A stretch of 64,000 nucleotides of DNA from Paenibacillus amylolyticus (lineage in GTDB: Bacteria > Bacillota > Bacilli > Paenibacillales > Paenibacillaceae). Of the stretch, positions 40,053 through 50,419 are shown one piece after another. Where the stretch lies: contig NZ_CP121451.1 in the NCBI RefSeq assembly GCF_029689945.1, forward strand, positions 1,736,001 through 1,800,000. Reading direction: 5' to 3'. Made by a program: the position numbers and the translations under genes. Under the pieces are notes generated by a model. It was not told the DNA's origin. It worked only from the letters and a program-made list of their open reading frames with translations, and made no database searches. Numbering within the stretch: position 1 is the stretch's first letter; the number at the start of each line of letters is the position of its first letter.

Positions 40053-40081
40053 CCGGCGGGTTAATCTGCCGGGCTTTTTTG
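40053..40081 (+). terminator. Terminator of the atp operon
   Basis: AGCCCGGC, ten-base loop, GCCGGGCT, then T run. Confidence 0.93.
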
Positions 40082-40641
40082 AGTTTGTTTGATAGAACGG
40101 TTTAATCAAATATATCAATATGTCTGCCATATATTGCACGATGTCTCTTCAGTAAACAGAAGCATTTTCAAGCTAATCATTCACCAATGTTGAGGTTTTG
40201 AATAGAATGTAGGACTATAGTAGTGGGCGCATTTACCACTAAGAGAACCATTTTTTTTTAATAAAAACAAAATTATTTCCGAGGAAATGACAGATTCGAT
40301 ATCGAAATAGCGCTCTTTTATGTCGTTTTAGTCACAAAATCCCGGCAGTTTAAAATTAAAATATTTTAGAAGTGGAAATCAATGTAATTGACAATGTATG
40401 ATGAAAGAGCCTATATTCCATAGAGTCAGCAGAAGCAGGAAGCTGTGTAGTAGATTCCATAGTCTTGCACTTTCGGATTGTTGCTGCTCGCTCTTTGGGC
40501 ATCAGGGGATTCCTGCCTGGCAGGAATAAAACTGACAGTACGCTCAGCATGTTGTGCTTAACACTCCGGTATACTAACAAGTTATGGGTGCCAGGCATAT
40601 GATATGCTGAACGCTGCAACAAATGTGGAGGTAAAGAATAT
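40082..40641. other. Non-coding spacer between atpC and ywzB
   Basis: 560 bp without a convincing gene. It is AT-rich in the first half and contains one short perfect palindrome (ATTCCTGCCTGGCAGGAAT near 40510). No known regulatory RNA is recognised. Confidence 0.5.
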
Positions 40642-40899
40642 ATGGATACTGATCTGACGAATCAGGTGAATCAGGCGTTAAGCACCAATGGCTTGGTTTC
40701 GATCATCGTCTCCCTTTTATGTATTGCGTTGTCTTGGTGGGCTCTGACCAATCTCAAACTGGATTTAATTATCAGACAGCCACGAGGTGCTCAGGGAAGA
40801 CTGTTACATTTGTTGCTCGCCATTATTTTGGGGCATGCCGTTGCTGGCTTTGTCATTGACTACTTGTCCTGGACTCAAATGTTGCGTAATTTGTTTTAA
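40642..40899 (+). CDS. ywzB: DUF1146 membrane protein YwzB
   Basis: An 85-residue protein with two hydrophobic segments (LVSIIVSLLCIALSWWALTN and LLHLLLAIILGHAVAGFVID) around a basic loop KLDLIIRQPRGAQGR. It fits the DUF1146/YwzB family found between the atp operon and murA in Bacillales. ATG 40642 follows GGAGG. Function unknown. Confidence 0.85.
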   Translation: MDTDLTNQVNQALSTNGLVSIIVSLLCIALSWWALTNLKLDLIIRQPRGAQGRLLHLLLAIILGHAVAGFVIDYLSWTQMLRNLF

Positions 40900-41065
40900 T
40901 GTTGAGATGGTTGGTTAATCATCTGTTAGGCCCTTGAAGCAGCTCATTGTCGAATAACATCGATTAATTGTGTTAACAATTAGAGTATGAGTTGTCGGTA
41001 AAGAAATTAAGAAAAAAATGTGACGTGAAATTGGATGAATTTGAGATGTTTTATGTAAAAAATGC

Positions 41066-41095
41066 TTGTATCGTACAAATCAACAATGTTATGAT
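41066..41095 (+). promoter_or_regulatory. Possible murA promoter
   Basis: TTGTAT (41066-41071), 18 bp, TATGAT (41090-41095). The rest of the 520-bp gap before murA shows no gene. Confidence 0.35.
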
Positions 41096-41421
41096 GGAAG
41101 TTAGGGAATTCACAATTGTTCACTTATTTTGTAGTTATAAACGGGATATCCGGTTCATGCCGGCTAATAACCATCCCACTTTGTCTGTTCTGATGCTCTG
41201 CTGGCTTGTAAGACACTGATTTTACATGCGGAATAGCACGATGCACGGCACATGGTATCATTGATATGGATTATAAAAACCAATTCTTTTCTGAACAGAC
41301 ATCTGTGGCAATATGCCAGAATATGTCGAAATTCCACACACAGCAACAGTCCTTTCTACACACAGTGGGGCTTACGTATTCCGGAATGAAGAAAGGGAAT
41401 AAAAGCGCGGAGGGAACCATG

Positions 41422-42768
41422 ATGAGCAAATTTATCGTCCGCGGTGGCAAAAGGTTGACCGGAAGTGTCAAAGTTAGCGGCGCTAAAAATTCTGTTCTTC
41501 CGATCATCGCTGCCTCTCTCTTAGGGGAAGAAGGACAAAGCGTTATTATTGACGCGCCTCCTCTAGACGATGTGATGACGATTAACAAGGTGTTGGAATC
41601 GCTGGGAGCGGGAGTTACATACCGGGACGAAGTGATTACCGTAAATGCGGAGAAACTTACTTCCTGTGAAGCCCCGTATGAATGGGTTAGTAAAATGCGG
41701 GCGTCTTTCCTGGTCATGGGGCCTTTGTTGACGCGAATGGGTCATACAAGAATCTCACTTCCTGGTGGATGTGCCATCGGTACACGGCCTATTGATCAGC
41801 ATTTGAAAGGCTTTGAAGCCATGGGCGCAGAGATCAGCTTGGGCCAGGGTTATATCGAAGCTCGTAGCCAGGGACGGTTGCGTGGTGCGAAAATTTATCT
41901 GGATGTGGCTTCCGTAGGTGCCACTCAAAATATTATGATGGCTGCAACATTGGCCGAAGGTGTAACTGTTCTGGAGAACGCGGCCAAAGAACCAGAGATT
42001 GTGGATCTTGCCAACTTCCTGAATGGAATGGGTGCCATTGTACGTGGCGCTGGTACTGGCGTGATCCGCATTGAAGGTGTGGAGAAACTGTCAGGCGTTA
42101 CACATACCGTTATTCCGGATCGGGTAGAAGCGGGTACGTATATGGCTGCTGCTGCAATTTCTGGCGGTGACGTGTACATTGAAGGTGCAATCTCTGATCA
42201 CCTAGGCTCCGTTATCGCGAAGCTTGAAGAGATGGGTGTAACCATCCAGCCAGATGAGAATGGCGTGCGTGTAATCGCAGATCGTCCTCTTAAGGCTGTG
42301 GATGTGAAAACATTACCATACCCAGGATTCCCGACAGATATGCAATCCCAGATGATGGCTCTTTTGCTCGCATCTGAAGGAACCAGTGTCGTGACAGAGA
42401 CTGTTTTTGAAAACCGATTCATGCATGTGGATGAGTTCCAACTGATGAATGCGGAGATCAAAGTTGAAGGACGTTCGTCCATCATCACAGGCAATGCCAA
42501 ACTGAAGGGTGCCAAAGTAACAGCTACCGATTTGCGTGCGGGTGCCGCACTCATTATTGCCGGTCTTGTTGCTGAAGGTACAACGGAAGTGGGCGGTGTT
42601 CATCACATCGACCGTGGCTATGTACACCTCGCTGAGAAGCTAAACGGACTTGGCGCTGACATCTATCGCATCTCGGTTGATGAGCCTAAGCTGGAAGCAA
42701 CCAAAGCACCTAGTGAAAAAGTGGAGAAAGAAGTACCGATGTTTAAGGTACAACCCACTTTGGCTTAA
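41422..42768 (+). CDS. murA: UDP-N-acetylglucosamine 1-carboxyvinyltransferase
   Basis: The 448-residue enzyme adds enolpyruvate from PEP to UDP-GlcNAc, the first committed step of peptidoglycan synthesis. Lys22 (SGAKNSVL) and the catalytic, fosfomycin-reactive Cys117 in the loop [11 protein letters not shown] are present. ATG 41422 has the better spacing from GGAGGG; an ATG one codon earlier is possible. The C-terminus carries about 20 extra residues rich in Lys and Glu compared with E. coli MurA. Confidence 0.97.
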   Translation: MSKFIVRGGKRLTGSVKVSGAKNSVLPIIAASLLGEEGQSVIIDAPPLDDVMTINKVLESLGAGVTYRDEVITVNAEKLTSCEAPYEWVSKMRASFLVMGPLLTRMGHTRISLPGGCAIGTRPIDQHLKGFEAMGAEISLGQGYIEARSQGRLRGAKIYLDVASVGATQNIMMAATLAEGVTVLENAAKEPEIVDLANFLNGMGAIVRGAGTGVIRIEGVEKLSGVTHTVIPDRVEAGTYMAAAAISGGDVYIEGAISDHLGSVIAKLEEMGVTIQPDENGVRVIADRPLKAVDVKTLPYPGFPTDMQSQMMALLLASEGTSVVTETVFENRFMHVDEFQLMNAEIKVEGRSSIITGNAKLKGAKVTATDLRAGAALIIAGLVAEGTTEVGGVHHIDRGYVHLAEKLNGLGADIYRISVDEPKLEATKAPSEKVEKEVPMFKVQPTLA

Positions 42769-42818
42769 CACTGGATTGAAACAAAAGAATACTGTTCTGT
42801 AGTATTGAGAACTCTCAA

Positions 42819-42846
42819 AGCTAAGCCATCAGGCTTGGCTTTTTTT
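42819..42846 (+). terminator. Terminator of murA
   Basis: AGCTAAGCC, ATCA loop, GGCTTGGCT, then seven T. Confidence 0.9.
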
Positions 42847-42848
42847 GT

Positions 42849-43189
42849 GTTTCTTTTGAAGAGGGTGGGTTGAGGTTTGATACCTGATTCTATTAATAGC
42901 TGGTCCTAATTTATATAACATACCATCGTATTCTGTGCCCATTCTGGACCAAATGAAAGAGCATGCTTTATATAGGGTTCGTTTCATAATAAATACTTCT
43001 TTTCAGCGACAGATCAACGTTTCTGGGACGTACATGGCAAAAGAAAGCGGGAAGCAGAACGGAATGAAAAGGGACTCGTTTCTCTTAAATCAGGTTCTAT
43101 CAGATCGGGCTAGCTCATACCCTAAACTATGGATTTGAACAACACGACCGGCACATGACCGGCCATAGACAACGGAGGGTTATCGTCGA
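42849..43189. other. Non-coding spacer before spoIID
   Basis: About 340 bp. A 67-codon frame at 42935 has no ribosome site and an unlikely composition. Nothing else is identified. Confidence 0.45.
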
Positions 43190-44528
43190 ATGAAAGAAGC
43201 TCGTGTACAGGTAAAGGTCCCGCTTGTCCCCGTCCAGGTAAGCAAATGCCGGAGGAGAATGCCGTTACTGGAGTGGAAAAGACAAGCCTGCCCCATTAAA
43301 ACTGAGGAATGTTTCATCACAACCTGCAAAATTATCAACTCCAGGCCGGGTGTCGACAGATGAACTGAACCGGCAGGCAACCGAACATATTCATATCCCT
43401 GTTATTGAGCTGGATGAATTCCGCCGTGTGAAGCGTCGCCGAATGCGGACATTTGGGCGAAAACCCCGCTGGGGGCGGGGCGCAATTCTACACGATGGCA
43501 ACCTGCTGCTGCTGTATCTGCCTTATTGGCAATGGCTCTGCTGATCCCGGTAATTCTGGTGTGGCCGCGAACAAGCGAATCACCAAAGCCGATCCCTGCT
43601 CCAACGGATGCCAGCAATAAAAATACTCCAGCTCCGGCGCCAGCCGTTCCGGTTACCTACACTGAACCCGAAGTACGTGTATACCTTTCTGCAACGGGCA
43701 CAACGATGAATCTGCCACTGGAAGACTATGTTACCGGGGTGGTGGCAGCTGAGATGCCGGCGGAATTCAGGCTGGAGGCTTTAAAGGCGCAGGCGATCGC
43801 AGCTCGCACATTTATTGTGCGAAGACTTGCTGCTAGTGATACAAGTGGGGTTCCATCGGGTACGGCGGATGTGACGGATACGGTCAGTCATCAAGTGTTT
43901 ATTCCGCCAGATCAGGTGAAATCGGAATGGACTCGTCTGGGGAAGGCGAAGGAATGGGAGAAGCTGCAACAGGCTGTACGCGAAAGTCGAGATACGGTGA
44001 TGACCTATCAGGGCAAGGCGATCACCGCATCCTTTTTTCCACGAGTAATGGATATACCGAAAATGCAGAGGATGTATGGGGAACGCTGTACCGTATCTGA
44101 AAAGCGTAGACAGTCCCTGGGATAAAAGCCTGGCACCAGGCTACAAGCAGACCGTTACGATGAAGCGTAACGAGATTCTGCAGAAGCTAAACCTGGATGC
44201 CATTCCGGCCACCACTCAGAGTGGATCGTGGATGGAAGTGTTATCTACAACCAAAGGACATCGAATAAAGGAGATGCAAATCGCAGGTGAAACATTCAGC
44301 GGCCCAGAGGTTCGCAAGCTGCTCGGATTAAGATCCAGCCAGTTCAGTTGGAAGACCACGGGGGATGAGGTCCAGATCACAACATATGGATACGGACATG
44401 GGGTTGGCATGAGCCAATGGGGAGCAAACGGCATGGCGCAGGAGGGTCACACGGCCACCCAGATTCTCAAACACTACTATACCGGCATCTCATTCGGACA
44501 GGCATCCAAGATGTTGGCATCCAGGTAG
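43190..44528 (+). CDS. spoIID: Stage II sporulation protein D (at least three frameshifts)
   Basis: A lytic transglycosylase of the forespore engulfment complex (with SpoIIM and SpoIIP). Clear lesions, all single-base losses, are at G run 43471-43475 (FGRKPRW, then GAGRNSTRWQPAAAVSALLA), T run 44033-44038 (ITASFF, then STSNGYTENAEDVWG) and G run 44078-44081. The first 100 bp may need two more to link MKEARVQVKV to the SGKDKPAPLKL frame. The repaired protein has a cytoplasmic N-terminus, one membrane helix (SALLAMALLIPVILVWP) and the SpoIID domain (VTGVVAAEMPAEFRLEALKA, where the Glu is catalytic). It ends with the GYGHGVGMSQWGANGMA motif. ATG 43190 has GGAGGG upstream. Confidence 0.88.
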
Positions 44529-45171
44529 GAGAGAGGAACAGGGCTGGATAGCTGCGAAATATTTCAGATGGATACGAATGTGTGCGAATGTGTGTAAGTG
44601 TATGAGCATGAATGCAGCAGTTCAGGTTTGGAACGGATTATCAGGCTTCCCAGGTACCATTGTTGCGCTAACGAATCTGAGAGATCTTAATAGGCGTTAT
44701 CCCGACGAATAGAAATTCTAATGAATCTCAGACGCGTTATATCACGAGATACCACCGAATTGATCCAATAATAGCGCCAAAAGGAGTAATTAGCGTGTCT
44801 ATGGTTCGTTAGATTTTCTAAACCGCGATTTCCCCGCCAATAAGGCCGCCTGAGTTCGTTAGAAATATTTATTATCTAATCGTCTGGAAAATTGAAGGTG
44901 CTGTCATTCATTTAATGCTCATTCGCAATAAGCAAGCCAACCGGGATTGAACGATGAAATCAAGTTTAAAGCCCAGCTTTAAAGAGCCCAGGCGCCTCAA
45001 GCTGCAATATCCAGTCTCATCCTATATCATTTTGCATTTATCCGATAAGTGCACTTCATAGAAGGATTGACCTCTGCAGCCAATCTAGACCAGTCTACCA
45101 ACCCCCCCCCCCTTCCGGAGCTTTCGAGATTCGGCTATATATGAGGAGAGTGCTAGCGTATGGAGAGCGCA
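44529..45171. other. Non-coding spacer with repeats
   Basis: No gene seen in this stretch between spoIID and spoIIQ. It contains repeat family 2 copy 2 (44723-44870) and a homopolymer of 11 C (45102-45112). Family 1 copy C follows directly. Confidence 0.55.
44723..44870. repeat. Intergenic repeat family 2, copy 2
   Basis: Begins GAATCTCAGACGCGTTATAT (18 of 20 match copy 1) and ends with CCTGAGTTCGTTAGAAATAT, again close to copy 1. The two copies have nearly equal length (145 and 148 bp). A further half-motif (CTAACGAATCTGAGAG) lies about 50 bp upstream. Confidence 0.6.
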
Positions 45172-45285
45172 GGGGCAGAAAAGGCCTGTAGAAGCAAAGC
45201 GTCCGCCTTTATCACCGGATTTCTTCCGTGGGAGAAATAATTAGGAAATCCGGGATAACAGCCGGTCGAAAGGTTTTCTGGCCCC
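45172..45285 (+). repeat. Intergenic palindromic element family 1, copy C
   Basis: Outer stem GGGGCAGAAAAGG against GGTTTTCTGGCCCC. Conserved blocks are TGTAGAAGCAAAGCGTCCGC and GGGATAACAGCCGGTCGAAA. The internal stem is TCACCGGATTTC against GAAATCCGGGA. It lies between spoIID and spoIIQ. Confidence 0.85.
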
Positions 45286-45414
45286 GGAGCGGCACGGGAA
45301 CTAGCTACCACACGCTCCATATATAGCACTCTTTGAAACCTCCGTGAAAATAATTAGAGTCGCGCGTGTATAAAAGAGTTGCACCCGGTAACACTTGTTA
45401 CTGAGGTGATCAAG

Positions 45415-46155
45415 ATGAATGAACAAAACAAAAAAACAGTCCAAGAAGAAACTCCTAAAACAACTCAAGGAGTACCGGCTAGCCAGCCCTCTTCATGGAA
45501 AAGAGCAATGTCCAAACGCTGGGTCTTCCCGGCAGCCTACATCGCAGCAGCAGGCATTATACTAACCTTAGTGTGGGTCTATCAGGGAACAGGCGACAAA
45601 GCTATGAACCCGGACTCTGCTAAAGAAGCAGTAGAAACAGGCGCATCGGCGGGTACAGAAGGAACAGCAGTAGGCGGAGAAGAAGAAAGTGTGGAAGTTG
45701 TTGCGAAGTCGGAGAATTTTGTATGGCCGGTAGCGGTACCGTCCGAAATTTCGATAGTGAAGCCTTTCTATGATAGCGAAGCTTCGACCGAGGAACATGA
45801 AGCGGCAATGGTGCAGTACAATGATACATTTATCCCGAACACGGGTGTGGATCTGGCACGTGGGGATAACAAAACGTTTGAAGTCAAAGCAGCACTTGCC
45901 GGTAAAGTTACCCGGGTTGAGCAAAATCCGCTCACAGGTCAGGTTGTGGAAATTACACACAGCGATAATCTGAAGACGGTGTATCAAAGCCTGGCAGACG
46001 TCAAAGTGAAACAGGACGACGAAGTGAAACAGGGAGATGCGATTGCATCCGCTGGCGTCAATGAATTGGGTAAAACGCTAGGAAACCACCTTCACTTTGA
46101 AGTTTACGAAGACGGACAGCCGGTTAACCCGCAAGGATATCTTCCGGAAAAATAA
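45415..46155 (+). CDS. spoIIQ: SpoIIQ-like M23-fold protein
   Basis: The 246-residue forespore membrane protein pairs with SpoIIIAH to form the engulfment channel. It has a short cytoplasmic part, one helix (WVFPAAYIAAAGIILTLVWV), a linker and a LytM/M23 domain. The first zinc-ligand motif HxxxD is replaced by NTGVD (Asn instead of His), while the second, NHLHFEV, is intact. A degenerate site is also known in Bacillus subtilis SpoIIQ, so peptidase activity is unlikely. ATG 45415 follows GAGGTGATC. Confidence 0.9.
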   Translation: MNEQNKKTVQEETPKTTQGVPASQPSSWKRAMSKRWVFPAAYIAAAGIILTLVWVYQGTGDKAMNPDSAKEAVETGASAGTEGTAVGGEEESVEVVAKSENFVWPVAVPSEISIVKPFYDSEASTEEHEAAMVQYNDTFIPNTGVDLARGDNKTFEVKAALAGKVTRVEQNPLTGQVVEITHSDNLKTVYQSLADVKVKQDDEVKQGDAIASAGVNELGKTLGNHLHFEVYEDGQPVNPQGYLPEK

Positions 46156-46180
46156 ATGATTTATACCGCAGCGACATGAC

Positions 46181-46209
46181 GGGCAGAGGGTTCAACCTCT
46201 GCTCTTTTT
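46181..46209 (+). terminator. Terminator of spoIIQ
   Basis: GCAGAGG-GTTCAA-CCTCTGC followed by TCTTTTT. Confidence 0.85.
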
Positions 46210-46325
46210 GTGCTTTTCAGAAAATAATGGGACCTTCGAAGCTTGTCACACCTCTAAACCGCGAATATATAGGCATGCTCCTCATATAATGTACCAAACT
46301 ATCCACACAGTAGGGAGGCGGGAGC

Positions 46326-46613
46326 GTGCACGATTACATCAAGGAACGGACCATCAAAATTGGTCGCTGCATTGTTGAGACGAGGAATACGGTCCGTACC
46401 ATAGCCAAAGAATTCGGCGTGTCAAAGAGTACTGTGCATAAGGATCTGACGGAGCGTCTGCCGGAAATCAACCCTGATCTTGCTGATCAGGTAAAACACA
46501 TTTTGGAGTATCACAAGTCCATCCGCCATTTGCGGGGCGGGGAAGCGACCAAAATCAAATACAAAAAAACGAGTGGCAAGAAACGTGAGGTGTTGGCTTC
46601 CGCTAAATCGTAG
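46326..46613 (+). CDS. spoIIID: Sporulation transcriptional regulator SpoIIID
   Basis: A 95-residue mother-cell regulator acting after sigma-E and before sigma-K. It has the HTH with RNTVRTIAKEFGVSKSTVHK and the basic C-terminal HLRGGEATKIKYKK. The start is GTG 46326 with GGGAGGCGGGAG upstream. Order spoIIQ-spoIIID-mbl matches Bacillus. Confidence 0.96.
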   Translation: MHDYIKERTIKIGRCIVETRNTVRTIAKEFGVSKSTVHKDLTERLPEINPDLADQVKHILEYHKSIRHLRGGEATKIKYKKTSGKKREVLASAKS

Positions 46614-46832
46614 GCATCTTCTTCAAGACGTAGGCCAAAAAGCTCACACATGCATTGAATCCCTCCCCTGAAGTATGATATGTTAAAAGCTGGTACAGGA
46701 TCGAATTATGACATCTTATCAGCCCGATTTTTACATATATATGTTGCACTTTGTCGAACGAGCGGTGACGTGATAAGGGACTCTTTTTCACAGGATACGC
46801 TGACCAAATAATATCACTTTGGGGGCTCTTTT

Positions 46833-47831
46833 ATGTTTAGCAAGGATATTGGTATTGATCTTGGCACGGCCAACGTGCTTATTCACGTGAAAGGAAGTGG
46901 GGTTGTCCTCGATGAACCTTCCGTCGTGACCATTGAAAGCGATACGAAACGTGTCCTTGCTGTTGGGGAAGAGGCGCGTCGTATGGTGGGGCGTACTCCA
47001 GGTAACATTGTTGCCATTAGACCGCTGCGTGACGGCGTTATTGCGGACTTCGAGATTACGGAAGCAATGCTCAGACATTTCATTAATCGTGTGGGTGCAA
47101 GAAGCTGGTACAGCCACCCTCGGATTCTGATCTGTGCACCAACAAACATTACTTCTGTAGAGCAGAAGGCCATCCGCGAGGCGGCAGAACGTAGCGGTGC
47201 CAAAGAAGTGTTTCTGGAAGAAGAGCCGAAAGCAGCAGCGATCGGTGCGGGAATGGATATTTTTCAGCCGAGCGGCAATATGGTCGTGGATATCGGCGGC
47301 GGTACGACTGACGTTGCAGTCCTCTCTATGGGCGACGTGGTCACCGCCTCTTCTATTAAAGTCGCAGGGGACAAGTTCGACGAAGCCATTATCAAGTTTA
47401 TCAAAGCCAAGTACAAGCTTATGATCGGTGAACGGACCGCTGAAGATATCAAAATTGCGATTGGTTCCGTACATCCGGGTGGACGTCAAACGGAGATGGA
47501 CATTCGCGGACGTGATATGGTATCCGGTCTGCCTGTTACCGTAACGGTATCGGGAAATGAAGTACAGGAAGCCCTGTGGGATTCCGTGCAATCCATCATT
47601 GTGGCAGCCAAATCGGTATTGGAGCGTACACCGCCTGAATTGTCAGCGGACATTATCGACCGTGGTGTTGTTTTGACTGGTGGAGGTGCATTGCTGAACG
47701 GACTGGACGAGCTTTTGTCCAATGAATTGCATGTACCGGTATGGGTTGCGGAAGATCCAATGCACTGTGTCGTGAAGGGGACGGGCATAATGCTTAATAA
47801 TTTGGATCAGGTGGTTAAGAAAAAGTTCTAA
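46833..47831 (+). CDS. mbl: MreB-like actin homologue Mbl
   Basis: The 332-residue cytoskeletal ATPase guides cell-wall elongation. The phosphate-1 motif DIGIDLGTANVLIH, the VVDIGGGTTDVAV motif (phosphate 2) and LTGGGALLNGLDELL are intact. Synteny next to spoIIID is what names it Mbl rather than MreB. GGGGG precedes ATG 46833. The flagellar-type genes follow after about 100 bp. Confidence 0.95.
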   Translation: MFSKDIGIDLGTANVLIHVKGSGVVLDEPSVVTIESDTKRVLAVGEEARRMVGRTPGNIVAIRPLRDGVIADFEITEAMLRHFINRVGARSWYSHPRILICAPTNITSVEQKAIREAAERSGAKEVFLEEEPKAAAIGAGMDIFQPSGNMVVDIGGGTTDVAVLSMGDVVTASSIKVAGDKFDEAIIKFIKAKYKLMIGERTAEDIKIAIGSVHPGGRQTEMDIRGRDMVSGLPVTVTVSGNEVQEALWDSVQSIIVAAKSVLERTPPELSADIIDRGVVLTGGGALLNGLDELLSNELHVPVWVAEDPMHCVVKGTGIMLNNLDQVVKKKF

Positions 47832-47933
47832 TCTGCCGATATAAAAAGCAAAGGTTCGCCATGCTCGGAAAGCAGAACGGACAAGCAGCCAACCTGCAAG
47901 GCAGGTCAAGCGCTTGAGGAGAGGGGTTAATTC

Positions 47934-48817
47934 ATGTTAAGAGGTCTGTACACCGCTACTGCGGGAATGATTACGCAACAACGCCGCCATGACACAGCAA
48001 CGCAGAATATCGTAAATATGAACACCACGGGATACAAACAAGTGAACAGCGTAAGCCGTTCCTTCCCGGAAATGCTCATTACCTTGGTAGGCGGAGATGC
48101 AAATCTCCCGACAAAGCGGCTGGGCAAGCTGAACACGGGGGTGTTCGCGGAAGAAAGTTTGTCCATGAATTTGCAGGGACCATTATGGAGACTGGGCAGA
48201 AAAATGATTTTTCCATTTCATCCAATATGACTGTCAATGATCCGCAGACTGGACAACCTGTCCCGTTTGACGCATCCGGCAAATATGTACGGGCCGATGG
48301 CACGGTGACTTACCAGCCTCAGGCGTATTTTACAGTTCAGGATGCAGACGGTAACACCAAATATACACGTGATGGACATTTCCAGATTACAGGAACGGGA
48401 CAATTGCTGAGCTCGACAGGTTCACAAGTGTTGGATAATAATGGACAACCTGTCGTGTTGACAGGTTCCGTAGAGCAATTTAAAGTGGATGAGCAAGGTC
48501 GTTTGGTGGATGCAGCAACGGGTGCACCTACAGGGGTTACTCTCGGTATTAGTGTCATTGACCAGCCGAATCAACTGGTTCGCCAAGGGGATGGCAATTT
48601 CAGTCTGAGCGATGAGAATGGGGCAACGGCCCGGATGATGGCTGCAGGTGATAATGTGCAGATCCGTCAGGGGTACCTGGAAGGCTCGAATGTGGATGCT
48701 TCACAGGCAACGGTTGATATGAACGCCGCATACCGTGCGTATGAAGCGAATCAGAAGGTCGTACAGTTCTACGACCGCAGTTTGGATAAAGCCGTCAATG
48801 AAGTCGGGCGTGTATAA
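47934..48817 (+). CDS. flhO: Flagellar hook-basal body protein FlhO (one frameshift)
   Basis: A FlgF/FlgG-family protein of about 295 residues. The N-terminal rod motif (MLRGLYTATAGMITQQRRHD, then IVNMNTTGYKQ) and the C-terminal domain (QGYLEGSNVDASQATVDMNA) are visible. One base is missing at 48183-48184: NLQGPL must continue as METGQKNDFSISSNMTVN. GAGGAGAGGGG precedes ATG 47934. With flhP it corresponds to the Bacillus flhO-flhP pair beside mbl. Confidence 0.88.
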
Positions 48818-48861
48818 CGCTGACGTTAAAATATAACCGCACAGCGGGAGGGTAACCACCG

Positions 48862-49701
48862 ATGAATAATTCCATGATTAGTGCCAAGGTTTCCATGACT
48901 GCCATACAGCAACGATTGGATGTCATTGCCGATAATATTGCCAACGTGAATACGGCAGGCTATAAGAGCAAGCAAGCGGCCTTCGAGGATGTGCTGACCC
49001 GGGTGCAACAACAACCGGACAAGTACAAACTGGATGGACGCTCCACACCGATGGGATATAACCTCGGTTTTGGTGCTCGTTTGGCGGATGTGACGAAGGA
49101 TATGTCTCAAGGCCCCTTGAACGAGACCGGCCTTCCGACTGATCTGGCCATTGAAGGAAATGCCATGTTTGCAGTTGAAGCGAACGGGGAGAAAATGTGG
49201 ACACGTCAGGGTGCATTTCATTTTGTACCGGATACAAGACCAAAAGCTAATCCAAATGCACCAGATATGATGGTGATGGTCAATGGTGAAGGTCACTTTG
49301 CTCTGGATCGTCAAGGTAATCGCATTACGGCACCGAATAATAGCAAAGTTGCTTTTGATGAAAATGGCAACCTGTTAATCCGACGCGGTAATGAGGCGAA
49401 CGCAATCATTGGGGCACAACTCCAAGTGGTAGACATTGAACGCCCTGAAGGTCTGGTACAATATGCGGATAACCTGTTCGGCCTGGATGCGGGATTAACC
49501 GAGGATGATGTATTTGGTGCCAACGCGGCTACACGTCAAGCGGCTGCCTTGATCCGTCCGGGTTTCCTGGAGCAGTCCAATGTGGACCTGACACAGGAGA
49601 TGTCTTTGCTTATGCAAGGACAGCGGACATATCAACTGGCGGCCAAGGCGCTAACTTCAAGTGATTCCATGATGGGCCTTGCCAACAATATGAGAGCGTA
49701 A
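48862..49701 (+). CDS. flhP: Flagellar hook-basal body protein FlhP
   Basis: A 279-residue paralogue of FlhO, intact, with the rod-protein N-terminus (MTAIQQRLDVIADNIANVNT, AGYKSKQAAFEDVL). It ends with the family C-terminus (QSNVDLTQEMSLLMQGQRTY). Distal rod or hook component. ATG 48862 is preceded by GGGAGGG, and it follows flhO by 44 bp. Confidence 0.92.
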   Translation: MNNSMISAKVSMTAIQQRLDVIADNIANVNTAGYKSKQAAFEDVLTRVQQQPDKYKLDGRSTPMGYNLGFGARLADVTKDMSQGPLNETGLPTDLAIEGNAMFAVEANGEKMWTRQGAFHFVPDTRPKANPNAPDMMVMVNGEGHFALDRQGNRITAPNNSKVAFDENGNLLIRRGNEANAIIGAQLQVVDIERPEGLVQYADNLFGLDAGLTEDDVFGANAATRQAAALIRPGFLEQSNVDLTQEMSLLMQGQRTYQLAAKALTSSDSMMGLANNMRA

Positions 49702-49713
49702 AAGGTGAATGTG

Positions 49714-49938
49714 ATGACAGAAACACAGCAGCAGAACAGTAAGCCGGAGAAGAAGGAAGTCAAGAAGAAGAAGAGTGGATGGCGCATCGCAAGATGGTTC
49801 CTGGTTCCGGTCCTGCTTGTTCTTGCCCTTGCTGGCGGAATGGTAGCTGGCTATGTGGTACTGGGCAAACAGGATATCGGTTCCGTATGGCAATGGAGTA
49901 CATGGGAACATGTATATAATCTGGTGTTCGCTCCATAA
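49714..49938 (+). CDS. EpuA-family small membrane protein (annotated as RNA polymerase beta-like)
   Basis: The 74-residue protein has a basic N-terminus (KPEKKEVKKKKSGWRIARW) and one helix (FLVPVLLVLALAGGMVAGYV), ending GSVWQWSTWEHVYNLVF. It fits the EpuA/PF11772 family that sits next to flhP and fabZ in Bacillales; despite its common name it is not a polymerase subunit. ATG 49714 follows AAAGGTG. Confidence 0.75.
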   Translation: MTETQQQNSKPEKKEVKKKKSGWRIARWFLVPVLLVLALAGGMVAGYVVLGKQDIGSVWQWSTWEHVYNLVFAP

Positions 49939-49953
49939 TGTAACGAGATAAGT

Positions 49954-49986
49954 GAAAACTCCTGCGCAGGCAGGAGTTTTCTTTTT
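49954..49986 (+). terminator. Terminator after the flhO-flhP unit
   Basis: AAAACTCCTGC-GCAG-GCAGGAGTTTT followed by CTTTTT. Confidence 0.9.
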
Positions 49987-50230
49987 GACGTTGAAAACAG
50001 TATAATGATGGATGACGTTTGACGTCACAAAAGAGGCCTCCCCTGCGAAAGACATTCGTCATCGCGAAGAGAGACCCCTTATCTTAACCTTCACTACTGC
50101 AGTCATGAAGGATATAACTAGTGTTAACCGAAACTATGCTTTCCATACAAAATTTAAATTAAAACATTTTATATGAGCTTCGATTTGATCATAAAGATTT
50201 TCCGTGTCCGCACTAAAGTCAGTGGAGGGA

Positions 50231-50338
50231 ACGGAATCGTTCGAAAGAAGCGAAGCGTTCGCCTTTGTTTCCTAATGTTATTCATCTGAGATAGTTCAGA
50301 AACATTAGGAAACAACAGCGATCGAAAGAACGATCCGT
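50231..50338 (+). repeat. Intergenic palindromic element family 1, copy D
   Basis: Outer stem ACGGAATCGTTC against GAACGATCCGT. Conserved blocks are AGAAGCGAAGCGTTCGCC and AACAGCGATCGAAAG. The internal stem is GTTTCCTAATGTT against AACATTAGGAAAC, quite different in sequence from the other copies yet perfectly paired. It lies between the EpuA-like gene and fabZ. Confidence 0.88.
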
Positions 50339-50419
50339 AACCGTAACGGTCACCTATGCGCACATGAGAACTTTGTGATGAAGAATGCTCATATAAACAT
50401 CCCGAGAGGAGATTACACT

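Noticed and set aside
40992..41219. 75-codon frame before murA
   Set aside because: No ribosome site, and the probable murA promoter lies inside it.
42935..43138. 67-codon frame between murA and spoIID
   Set aside because: No ribosome binding site, improbable composition, no resemblance to known proteins.
43190..44528. spoIID as a decayed pseudogene
   Set aside because: The lesions are of the same one-base kind found in atpD, atpG and prmC, and the protein sequence in each frame is well conserved, including catalytic regions.
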